DNA from: an uncultured Eubacteriales bacterium
GTDB taxonomy: Bacteria > Bacillota > Clostridia > Peptostreptococcales > Anaerovoracaceae
NCBI GenBank assembly: GCA_902774265.1
Contig: CACYHR010000028.1
Location: 1 to 39,786 of the forward strand
Length of the DNA: 39,786 nt
Direction of reading: 5' to 3'
Each line of letters begins with the position of its first letter. Within the stretch, counting starts at the first letter, position 1. The notes beneath the pieces are model-generated. The model had not been told where the DNA came from. It did not search any database and saw only the letters and a program-made list of their open reading frames with translations. Position numbers and translations under genes: made by a program. Positions 7,168-13,703 of this stretch are shown here, piece by piece.

Positions 7168-8160
7168 TTATATCTCCGATTTTCTCGGTCTGCCCATCAA
7201 GGCTTCAAGCGCGTCGGATACGTTCAGTTTGCCGTTGATTACATTGTATATCGCTTCGGTGATAGGCATCTCAACGCCGAACTTCTTTGACAGCTGATAA
7301 GCAGCTTCTGCGGTGAACATACCCTCAACGACCATTCCGATGGATTTACGTGCTTCTTCCGGATCCATTCCCTGACCGATCAGTCTGCCGCAGCGGAAAT
7401 TTCTCGAATGCATGCTGGTGCATGTAACGATCATGTCGCCTACTCCGGAAAGACCCGCAAAAGTTTCGGACCTTGCGCCCATAGCGAGCCCGAGACGAGT
7501 CATTTCTGCAATACCTCTTGTCATCATTGCAGCACGTGAATTATCACCGAATCCCAATCCGTCTATGATTCCGGAGCCGACGGCCATAACGTTCTTGACA
7601 GATCCTGCCAGCTCCATGCCGAGCATGTCCTCATTTATGTAGATCCTGAAACGGTTGGTGGTGAAGAGATCCGCGAGTGCATTCGCAGTCTCTGTCTTGC
7701 GCGAAGAAACGGAAACTGCGGTCGGGACGCCGATGCCGACCTCCTCTGCATGTGAAGGGCCGGATATGCATACATATCTGTCCATGTCGAAATATTCTTC
7801 GGCGACTTCGGACATCCTCTTGAGAGTCTTCTGTTCTATGCCCTTGGCGATATTCATGACCAGAGCATCATCCCTGATGAAAGGAGCTGCTGCGCTTATA
7901 GCGCTTCTGAAATGCTGAGCCGGAAGAGCGAAAACCACATAATCCGCATCCTTAAGTGCAGCCTCGTTATCAGTATAGAAATGATAATCGCCTTCAAGCT
8001 TGACACCCTTGAGATAATCAGTATTCTCCATCGCCTCTTCCATGCGTTTCAGATGAGGCTGATCGATATCAAAGATGTTGACCCTGCAGCCCTTTGCTGC
8101 GACTATCGTTGAAAGAGCAGTTCCGAAACTGCCCGCACCTATAAATGTTACAGTTGCCAT
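7168..8160 (-). CDS. gpsA: NAD(P)H-dependent glycerol-3-phosphate dehydrogenase
   Basis: This 330-residue enzyme reduces dihydroxyacetone phosphate to sn-glycerol-3-phosphate for phospholipid synthesis in the cytoplasm. The Rossmann dinucleotide motif GAGSFGTAL is at residues 8-16. Family signatures include NIAKGIEQKT, CISGPSHAEEV (GPSHAEE being diagnostic) and the active-site lysine in ELAGSVKNVMAVGSG; the C-terminal substrate domain has GLSGVGDMIVTCTS and SRNFRCGR. Length is normal for GpsA. The start is certain: AAGGAG lies 8 bases before the ATG. It appears monocistronic, with a terminator at 7078-7108; the usual partners plsY or der are not adjacent here. Confidence 0.96.
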   Translation of the reverse strand: MATVTFIGAGSFGTALSTIVAAKGCRVNIFDIDQPHLKRMEEAMENTDYLKGVKLEGDYHFYTDNEAALKDADYVVFALPAQHFRSAISAAAPFIRDDALVMNIAKGIEQKTLKRMSEVAEEYFDMDRYVCISGPSHAEEVGIGVPTAVSVSSRKTETANALADLFTTNRFRIYINEDMLGMELAGSVKNVMAVGSGIIDGLGFGDNSRAAMMTRGIAEMTRLGLAMGARSETFAGLSGVGDMIVTCTSMHSRNFRCGRLIGQGMDPEEARKSIGMVVEGMFTAEAAYQLSKKFGVEMPITEAIYNVINGKLNVSDALEALMGRPRKSEI

Positions 8161-8242
8161 ATATGATCTCCTTATAATTTATTAATGATTAGCTTCCCCG
8201 GTGTTTGCATTCTTCAAATACCCTCTTTTCCGTGTTCTTTTA

Positions 8243-8319
8243 ATTATACTTATTTTTCAGAAAAAATAAAGACAGCCGGTTCGTCCATATATCGGCTTGG
8301 CTATATATGTCTGCTGTCT
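8243..8319 (-). promoter_or_regulatory. gpsA upstream region: -10 element and nested hairpin
   Basis: On the minus strand a perfect TATAAT (8243-8248) lies about 85 bases before gpsA; no good -35 is seen. Further upstream is a nested inverted repeat: outer arms AGACAG (8270-8275) and CTGTCT (8314-8319), inner arms CATATAT (8286-8292) and ATATATG (8303-8309). On the minus strand the fold is followed by TTATTTTTT, so it could be a terminator shielding gpsA from read-through. I see no gene elsewhere in 8161-8492. Confidence 0.35.
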
Positions 8320-8492
8320 GCCAAAAGTCAATTTGAAAATAACAGACACCTGACTCATATTGAGTATGCACGAAGTGCCGATTCGGGGCCGGAAGCATAC
8401 CTTTTACTCCGATGTTGTGTTACAATACAAGGCAGAATGTATACGATAAATGATATTGTAAGATATTGATGTAATACCGGGGAGGAACAGGA

Positions 8493-9113
8493 ATGGCGAG
8501 CAGAAATTACAGAGAATTACACTTCCAGCTCAATGATGATGATTACAAGGCTTTTGGCCGCTACCGCATATTGTACACATCAGGCGGACGGAAAATGGTC
8601 AGAAGGACTATGCTCTCATATGTCGTGATAGGTGTCGGCATGGCGGTGCTTTTCACACTGTTTCCTGTTGACCCGAATTTCAGAAAACTGATGTATCTTG
8701 TGTCGGCGCTGTGCGTTTTGTACGGAGTGTTCTTTTCGGAGCGCAATATGCTGAAACAGCAGGACAGAGCTATCGAAAACGGAAAGATGGATATCGAAAG
8801 AGTTCATCCTGCGATGAATGTAATAAATTTCGGTGATGAAAGTTTCACCACATCATCAGGTGAGGAATCTGCTGAGTTCAGATATGATGAGATCCGGCTG
8901 ATAGACCTTGCCGAAACGGCCATTTATATGTGGATGAGCGATACCATGATAATGACAATACCTCTCCATGCGTTTAGGAATATGGATGAAATGAAAGAAC
9001 TGTATAAATGGCTCAAGGCAAAGAAAGAAGGCGGGGAGCAGAAAACCGGCGAAAAGGAAGCAGATGCAAAGAAAACTGACGAAGAGGACGCCGGCAAAAA
9101 AGAATCCGAATAA
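8493..9113 (+). CDS. YcxB-like membrane protein
   Basis: The 206-residue protein begins with a short soluble segment, has two adjacent membrane helices (about residues 41-60 and 64-82), then a YcxB-like C-terminal domain ending in the pattern IPLHAFRNMDEMKELYKWLK. The last 35 residues are a highly charged Lys/Glu/Asp tail. YcxB-like proteins are of unknown function, with a PH-like cytoplasmic fold inferred for the family. The ATG has GGGGAGG 7-8 bases upstream. It stands between the divergent gpsA and the metNIQ promoter, with no obvious terminator before the latter. The family call rests on the helix pair plus the C-terminal motif. Confidence 0.72.
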   Translation: MASRNYRELHFQLNDDDYKAFGRYRILYTSGGRKMVRRTMLSYVVIGVGMAVLFTLFPVDPNFRKLMYLVSALCVLYGVFFSERNMLKQQDRAIENGKMDIERVHPAMNVINFGDESFTTSSGEESAEFRYDEIRLIDLAETAIYMWMSDTMIMTIPLHAFRNMDEMKELYKWLKAKKEGGEQKTGEKEADAKKTDEEDAGKKESE

Positions 9114-9165
9114 ACGAATCAAGCACGTACTTTGTTTAAAACAACAAAAAATTATAAAAAACCGG

Positions 9166-9194
9166 TTGACATTGACAACAAAGATTGTTATATT
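9166..9194 (+). promoter_or_regulatory. Consensus promoter of the metNIQ operon
   Basis: A perfect TTGACA (9166-9171), exactly 17 bases of spacer and TATATT (9189-9194) would start RNA near 9201, at the foot of the 5' hairpin. Confidence 0.8.
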
Positions 9195-9204
9195 AACAAA
9201 CGAA

Positions 9205-9249
9205 CCGGAGAACAGGGCAAAAAGATGGACAGATCCTGACATTCTCCGG
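9205..9249 (+). other. 5' hairpin of the metNIQ leader RNA
   Basis: CCGGAGAA (9205-9212) pairs with TTCTCCGG (9242-9249), extended by CAGG (9213-9216) with CCTG (9235-9238). It would lie at the very 5' end of the transcript and upstream of the leader peptide ribosome site. It has no U-tract, so a stabilising or sensing role is more likely than termination. Confidence 0.55.
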
Positions 9250-9286
9250 ATGATCAAACCTTATTCTATGAAAGGAGCACATTCAC

Positions 9287-9364
9287 ATGACATACAGAAA
9301 AATGATGATGGAAATGGGAATGATGGGCATGTGCATGTGCAGAGCCGGTAATAGCATAGGATAG
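9287..9364 (+). CDS. Methionine-rich leader peptide of metNIQ (25 residues)
   Basis: The ATG at 9287 has AAAGGAG 8 bases upstream, better than the site of metN itself. It opens a 25-codon frame with nine methionines and two cysteines, densest in KMMMEMGMMGMCMC (residues 5-18), ending at TAG 9362-9364. The gene lies between the consensus promoter and the methionine-importer genes, 69 bases before metN. Runs of codons for the pathway's amino acid upstream of its transport or biosynthesis operon are the hallmark of leader peptides that sense charged tRNA by ribosome stalling. The downstream RNA (9370-9426) can fold into hairpins next to the metN start. No SAM riboswitch or T-box motif is visible. 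The coding call rests on sequence only. Confidence 0.75.
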   Translation: MTYRKMMMEMGMMGMCMCRAGNSIG

Positions 9365-9369
9365 GGTCA

Positions 9370-9426
9370 TAACGAAGCCGATACTATGAGTTTTCTCATG
9401 TTGCATAGTCAGAGGGCAGGTCGTTA
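9370..9426 (+). other. Foldable RNA between leader peptide and metN
   Basis: TAACGA (9370-9375) pairs with TCGTTA (9421-9426), with GCC/GGC just inside. The interior holds ACTATG (9383-9388) with CATAGT (9404-9409), or alternatively ATGAG/CTCAT (9386-9390, 9395-9399), which shares bases with it. The outer stem ends 8 bases before the metN ATG and abuts its weak ribosome site. A ribosome reaching the leader stop would cover the left arm. No U-tract follows, so translational or Rho-dependent control fits better than intrinsic termination. Confidence 0.5.
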
Positions 9427-9433
9427 GAAGAGT

Positions 9434-10486
9434 ATGACAGAAAACATAATCAGTCTTCAAGGGGTCACAAAGGAATTCGAGACCAGAAACGGTAAAGTGG
9501 TCGCCCTTAAAGACATCAACCTTGACATCGCGCCGGGCGATGCATACGGAATAATCGGACTGTCCGGTGCCGGCAAATCAACACTGGTCAGGACGATCAA
9601 TCTGCTAGAACAGCCTACAGAAGGCAAGGTCATATTTGACGGGAGCCTGCTGACGGGACTGAACAGCCGCGAACTTAACCTGCACAGGCGCAAAATCTCA
9701 ATGATATTTCAGCAGTTCAATCTGCTGATGCAGAGAGACGCGATAGGCAATATCTGCTTCCCGCTTGAGATCGCAGGAGTACCGAAGAGCGAAGCAAGAG
9801 CCAAGGCGGAAGAACTTCTCAAAGTCGTAGACCTCGAGGACAGAGCGCATTCATATCCTTCGCAACTGTCCGGAGGACAGAAACAGAGAGTCGCAATAGC
9901 AAGAGCTCTCGCGTCGGACCCGGATGTGATTCTCTGCGATGAAGCGACATCGGCCCTCGACCCTAAGACGACGAGATCGATACTCAAGCTTCTCAAAAAA
10001 ATCAATGAAGAACGCGGGATCACCCTGGTAGTGATCACCCACGAGATGGACGTCATCAGACAGATATGTACGAAGGTGGCTGTCATCGAAAACGGTGAAA
10101 TCGTAGAGAGAGGCGATGTCGGGGAAGTGTTCGCAAAACCTAAATCCAAGGCAGCCCGCAGGCTCTTCTTCCCGGACGGACGCGACAGAGAAACTGCCGT
10201 AGGCAGGACTTCAACGAGAAACCGTGTCAGACTCGTTTTCGACGAATCGAATGCATACAAGCCAATCATCGCGAACATGATCACAGAACTCGGCGCACCG
10301 GTCAATTTCTTTTACGCAGACCTGGATGTACTCGGCAACAAACAAAAAGGTCAGATGGTCATATGTCTGTCGGAGGACAGGGCTATGGCCGAGAAACAAA
10401 AAGAGTATCTTCGCAGAGAACGCGTTGAGGTAACTGAACTGACAGATGATATTGATGATCTTTTGCAGGAGGAGGGAGAAGCGTAA
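9434..10486 (+). CDS. metN: Methionine ABC transporter ATP-binding protein
   Basis: The 350-residue ATPase energises MetI for import of methionine. Walker A GLSGAGKST is at residues 42-50, the Q-loop at IFQQFNLL, the signature LSGGQKQRVAIARAL near 145-159 and Walker B VILCDEATSALD near 166-177, followed by the switch His in VVITHEMD. After residue 265 comes the NIL domain of MetN proteins, which in the E. coli homologue binds methionine and inhibits transport from inside the cell. Its presence separates MetN from other amino-acid ATPases. The start has a weak AGAAGAG site that lies beside the leader fold, consistent with control by the leader. It overlaps metI by one base (TAATG). Confidence 0.95.
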   Translation: MTENIISLQGVTKEFETRNGKVVALKDINLDIAPGDAYGIIGLSGAGKSTLVRTINLLEQPTEGKVIFDGSLLTGLNSRELNLHRRKISMIFQQFNLLMQRDAIGNICFPLEIAGVPKSEARAKAEELLKVVDLEDRAHSYPSQLSGGQKQRVAIARALASDPDVILCDEATSALDPKTTRSILKLLKKINEERGITLVVITHEMDVIRQICTKVAVIENGEIVERGDVGEVFAKPKSKAARRLFFPDGRDRETAVGRTSTRNRVRLVFDESNAYKPIIANMITELGAPVNFFYADLDVLGNKQKGQMVICLSEDRAMAEKQKEYLRRERVEVTELTDDIDDLLQEEGEA

Positions 10487-11148
10487 TGGATACACATACA
10501 CTGGTAAGCCTCCTCTGGGAGGGAACACTGCAGACCCTGTATATGACTCTGGTCGCTACACTGGTGTCATATCTGATAGGACTTCCGGTAGGAGTTTCGC
10601 TCATAGTTACAGGTCCTAACGGTATCAGGCCGGTCGGCATATACAACAAGATCATGGGCTTCATCGTGAATGTGGTCAGATCGGTACCATTCCTCATACT
10701 CATGATTGCATGCATGCCTTATATACGTAAGATCATCGGCACGGGTATAGGAACATCGGCAACTACAGCCGCACTGATCATAGCAGCATGGCCGTTCGTA
10801 GCAAGAATGGTGGAACAGTCACTTCTCGAAGTCGACCCGGGAGTCATCGAAGCGGCACAGGCAATGGGAGCAAGCAATATGCAGATAGTATTGAAAGTAC
10901 TTCTCCTTGAAGCCAGACCTTCATTGATGAACGGCGCTGCAGTCGCTACAATCACCATACTCGGCTACTCGGCGATGGCCGGAACGCTCGGAGGCGGCGG
11001 ACTCGGAGACATAGCCATCAGATACGGGCACTACAGATTCCAGCCGACAATAATGTGGATAACAATAGTCGTGCTGGTGATACTGGTCCAGATAATGCAG
11101 GAAATAGGTATCAAGGCTGCAGCAAAGCTTGACAACAGGATCAGCTAA
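10486..11148 (+). CDS. metI: Methionine ABC transporter permease
   Basis: The 220-residue permease has about five membrane helices and the cytoplasmic EAA loop that docks to the ATPase (EAAQAMGASNMQIVLKVLL, near residues 124-142). The N-terminal LWEGTLQTLYMTLVATLVSY and the late GTLGGGGLGDIAIRYG are characteristic of MetI-type permeases. It forms a homodimer with MetN in the membrane. The ATG overlaps the metN stop as TAATG, with GGAGGGAGAAG upstream inside metN, so the two are translationally coupled. metQ follows after 208 bases. Confidence 0.95.
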   Translation: MDTHTLVSLLWEGTLQTLYMTLVATLVSYLIGLPVGVSLIVTGPNGIRPVGIYNKIMGFIVNVVRSVPFLILMIACMPYIRKIIGTGIGTSATTAALIIAAWPFVARMVEQSLLEVDPGVIEAAQAMGASNMQIVLKVLLLEARPSLMNGAAVATITILGYSAMAGTLGGGGLGDIAIRYGHYRFQPTIMWITIVVLVILVQIMQEIGIKAAAKLDNRIS

Positions 11149-11244
11149 TACTGTGACAGGTCAAGTGTGACAAGATTAGAACTGATTCCGGTTCGCGGAC
11201 AGTCTCACATGTCACATACAAAGAATAGTTATCAATATAGGATT

Positions 11245-11295
11245 TGGATGTTAATATACCGCCGGACAGGAATTGCTTCGGACCTTTGACATCCA
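11245..11295 (+). other. Inverted repeat in the metI-metQ intergenic region
   Basis: TGGATGT (11245-11251) pairs with ACATCCA (11289-11295), with short CCG/CGG pairing inside. Upstream (11152-11220) are TGTGACA-like direct and inverted copies. The 208-base gap holds no gene. Such structures could set the higher metQ dose by RNA processing or stabilisation, but no terminator tract is present. Confidence 0.4.
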
Positions 11296-11356
11296 CACCA
11301 ATATATCCAATGATAAAGCAAAAAGGTATTAATGGAAAAGGAAAGGAGATTTCAAC

Positions 11357-12205
11357 ATGAAGAACATCAAAAAGACAGGAATCATCGCATTGCTTCTCGT
11401 ACTCGTACTCGGTATACTGACCGCATGCGGCGGCGGATCTGACAGCGGAGAAAGCGCAGACACTGAAGACAGCGCAGATAAGACGATCAAGGTGGCAGCA
11501 TCGCCTACACCGCACGCAGAGATCCTCAATTCTATCGCTGATGCTCTCGCAGCAGACGGATGGACACTCGAAGTAGTTGAATTCGATGACTATGTACAGC
11601 CGAACGTAGCTACAACAGACGGAGATGTAGATGCCAACTATTTCCAGCACGTTCCATATCTCGATCAGTACAATGATGAGAACGGCACAGATCTCGTAGC
11701 AGTAGGAAATGTACACTATGAGGCAATGGGCGCATATAAAGGAACAAAGGATTCATTCGACGCTCTCGAGGAAGGCGACCAGATCGGAGTTCCTAACGAT
11801 GTTACAAACGAGGCAAGAGCTCTGCAGCTGCTCGCAGCAAACGGAGTAATCACACTCAAGGACGGCGTCGGACTCGAAGCAACAAAGACAGATATCGTAG
11901 ACAATCCAAAGGGCATTGAAATCGTAGAACTCGAAGCTGCATCAATCCCTGGAGCACTTCCTGACCTCGCAGTAGGCGTAATCAATGCAAACTATGCACT
12001 CGGAGCAGAGCTGACAGTTGACGATGCTATCGCATATGAAGCAGAGGATTCAGAAGCTGCTGAAACATATGTAAACGTTATCGTTGTAAATGCAGGCAAC
12101 GAGGAAAGCGAAAAAACACAGGCTCTGGTAAAGGCTATCCAGACAGATGAAGTCAAGAAATTCATCGAAGATCAGTACAAGGGCGCAGTTCAGGCTAAAT
12201 TCTAA
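11357..12205 (+). CDS. metQ: Methionine-binding lipoprotein (NlpA/MetQ family)
   Basis: The 282-residue protein starts with a lipoprotein signal peptide: positive N-terminus, leucine/valine-rich core and lipobox LTAC with the lipidated cysteine at residue 24. A Gly/Ser/Asp/Glu linker precedes the NlpA fold, with ASPTPHAEILNSI, DGDVDANYFQHVPYLDQYN and IGVPNDVTNEARALQLL, all typical of D/L-methionine-binding MetQ proteins. It captures methionine outside the membrane and delivers it to MetNI. AAAGGAG lies 8-9 bases before the ATG. A strong terminator at 12251-12288 ends the operon. Codon use (GCA, GAA, ATC rich) suggests high expression. Confidence 0.95.
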   Translation: MKNIKKTGIIALLLVLVLGILTACGGGSDSGESADTEDSADKTIKVAASPTPHAEILNSIADALAADGWTLEVVEFDDYVQPNVATTDGDVDANYFQHVPYLDQYNDENGTDLVAVGNVHYEAMGAYKGTKDSFDALEEGDQIGVPNDVTNEARALQLLAANGVITLKDGVGLEATKTDIVDNPKGIEIVELEAASIPGALPDLAVGVINANYALGAELTVDDAIAYEAEDSEAAETYVNVIVVNAGNEESEKTQALVKAIQTDEVKKFIEDQYKGAVQAKF

Positions 12206-12250
12206 ACAGAAACAATAAAATGCAATTGATACAATTGATGCAATAAGCAG

Positions 12251-12288
12251 ACGGCTTCCGGTCATATTCTGGCAGGAAGCCGTTTTAT
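12251..12288 (+). terminator. Intrinsic terminator of metNIQ
   Basis: ACGGCTTCC (12251-12259) pairs perfectly with GGAAGCCGT (12275-12283), followed by TTTATC. Confidence 0.8.
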
Positions 12289-12315
12289 CAGCCGGCACAT
12301 TAAATGATGGTAGGC

Positions 12316-12460
12316 CGGTGTATGAACTTGAGAGAAAGCCGGAATATTACACCCGAACGGCTTGCTGTGAGGTTAAATAGGGCCATTTGACGGTCATCGG
12401 GTGTAAAAAACAACTGATTTGTGCTGGCCATACACCGTATTTTAGGAAAAACGGTGTATG
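12316..12460 (+). repeat. Interlocked inverted repeats in a gene-free region
   Basis: CGGTGTATG occurs at 12316-12324 and 12452-12460; its complement CATACACCG occurs once, at 12429-12437. The single complement can pair with the near copy (perfect 10-base stem 12429-12438/12451-12460) or with the distant copy. In the second case it would enclose another perfect 10-base inverted repeat, TTACACCCGA (12347-12356) with TCGGGTGTAA (12397-12406). Mutually exclusive folds of this kind are typical of RNA switches, but a miniature mobile element is also possible. The remainder of 12206-12675 shows no gene. Confidence 0.5.
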
Positions 12461-12675
12461 AGATCTGGAAGAATAGAGCTGTTATAGAAATGGTATATTT
12501 GCCTGTATGAAATCATGTATGATAGGATTGACGTCGGGCTAAGCATCGGGAGGCGCCGGTATCACGTATGATATTCCCGGAATTATTATGCAAATGGCTG
12601 CGATGTTCCTGCTGAATAATTAATGAATAAATGATAAGGTATAGGGACGAAACAGCTTAGGACGGTATATAATAT

Positions 12676-13353
12676 GTGGGAGTGGATTTTCTGAATAAAA
12701 AAACTGCAGAATGCGGGGAGTCAGTAGATTGCCCGAGACTGCTGCCGCTTTATTGCCCGGTCTCGGCTGACTGCGACGAGCAGATCAGATTCCAGTATTC
12801 GGATGATGAAGGGAAGAGAGCAAGGATCGACGAGATCTTCGATCCTGAGATTTCAGCAGGTACACGTGATTTTTTCATATACTGTAATTCACTCTCCGGA
12901 GCTTTTGACTTTGACAGCTATGCAGAGGAAAAATCAGTCAGGATTTATACGCCACTTCAGATATACAGAAAGATAGGAAGTCAGTTCAGCCGCATTGGTG
13001 TATTAGCGGCGAATAATATTTCGGCTCATGGAATTGAAAAATCTCTCATGTCGGATAACGAAGATCTGTATGTGATCGGAAACGGGAACATGTCCATTGT
13101 CCGCGAGATAGAGAATGGTCTGCCGCCGGCAGAAATAGTTGACAGATGCGGACTGAGAAATCTTGCGCTGTATATGGAGGCGTGCGGAGCTGAAGCTATA
13201 TTACTCGGATGCACTCATTTCCCTTATTTTAAAGAAGAATTCAGGATGTGCTGCAATGTTCCGGTCATTGATCCTGCCGTCATGATGTATGAAGCACTTA
13301 TATCGGACGGCAACCGGTTCAACCAGGAGCAAAGCTCCAACAAGCTCGCTTGA
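12676..13353 (+). pseudogene. Aspartate/glutamate racemase-family protein, probably missing its N-terminus
   Basis: From a GTG at 12676 the frame encodes 225 residues related to the Asp/Glu racemase superfamily. The first cysteine motif is IYCNSLSG, a central RIGVLAANN is present, and the second cysteine motif is LLGCTHFPYF, followed by VIDPA. Both catalytic cysteines are present. The protein begins abruptly in MGVDFLNKK, where relatives have a beta-strand and nucleophile-loop segment first; a stop lies at 12670-12672 in frame, and no good ribosome site precedes the GTG. The C-terminus runs past VIDPA into an atypical polar tail. It is therefore probably a decayed or truncated gene and not the housekeeping MurI. 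An intact protein with an unusual start cannot be excluded. Confidence 0.5.
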
Positions 13354-13547
13354 TTGGAGCGAGCGACGCCGTACTTATCGGAGGAGCTCAGCCTCCGGAG
13401 ATCAATGCTTCCGACAAGCATTTACAGACACCGGCGCAGGCTGCACAGATAGCAAAACTCATGCAGCCAAAGACAGACAAACACGGACTCATAGACAGTG
13501 TGATAGAGCTGTCATATAGAGTTAGCCGGAAAATTGGCTTTATGTGA
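13350..13547 (+). pseudogene. Unrecognised C-terminal protein fragment after the racemase remnant
   Basis: A second frame overlaps the racemase end and encodes a segment beginning IGASDAVLIGGAQPPEI and ending in LSYRVSRKIGFM. It looks like the last 60 or so residues of a real protein (amphipathic helices, plausible codon use). No ribosome site or full-length upstream frame was found. I do not recognise the family. Together with the preceding gene it suggests a deletion that joined parts of two genes. A strong terminator follows at 13581-13615. Confidence 0.35.
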
Positions 13548-13580
13548 TGAAATTATTAATAAAATGTAAGAATTTTCGGA

Positions 13581-13615
13581 AATCCGCGCGTGTTCCTTCA
13601 AATCACGCGCGGATT
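13581..13615 (+). terminator. Strong intrinsic terminator
   Basis: A perfect 12-base stem, AATCCGCGCGTG (13581-13592) with CACGCGCGGATT (13604-13615), is followed by a short GTTAT. It separates the racemase remnants from the giant repeat gene. Confidence 0.65.
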
Positions 13616-13625
13616 GTTATATAAT
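13597..13625 (+). promoter_or_regulatory. Candidate promoter of the giant repeat gene
   Basis: TTCAAA (13597-13602), 17 bases and a perfect TATAAT (13620-13625) lie about 80 bases before the start at 13704. The -35 sits in the loop of the upstream terminator hairpin. Confidence 0.4.
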
Positions 13626-13703
13626 GCACTATGTATATTTGTGTTGCTGATTTTGGCGTGAAAGCAGCACACCGCACAAAAATCATAAGATAAGGATTGG
13701 ACT

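Noticed and set aside
8185-8469. Plus-strand 94-residue ORF between gpsA and the YcxB-like gene
   Set aside because: No ribosome site, no motif, and it crosses the inverted repeat at 8270-8319.
9195-9434. SAM riboswitch or T-box before metN
   Set aside because: No GGTGGAGGGAC-type S-box core and no GGTGGNACCGCG-type T-box sequence were found; the Met-rich leader ORF explains the region better.
12676-13353. Housekeeping glutamate racemase murI
   Set aside because: The N-terminal catalytic segment is missing and the first motif is CNSLSG instead of ACNTAS; better described as a related family remnant.
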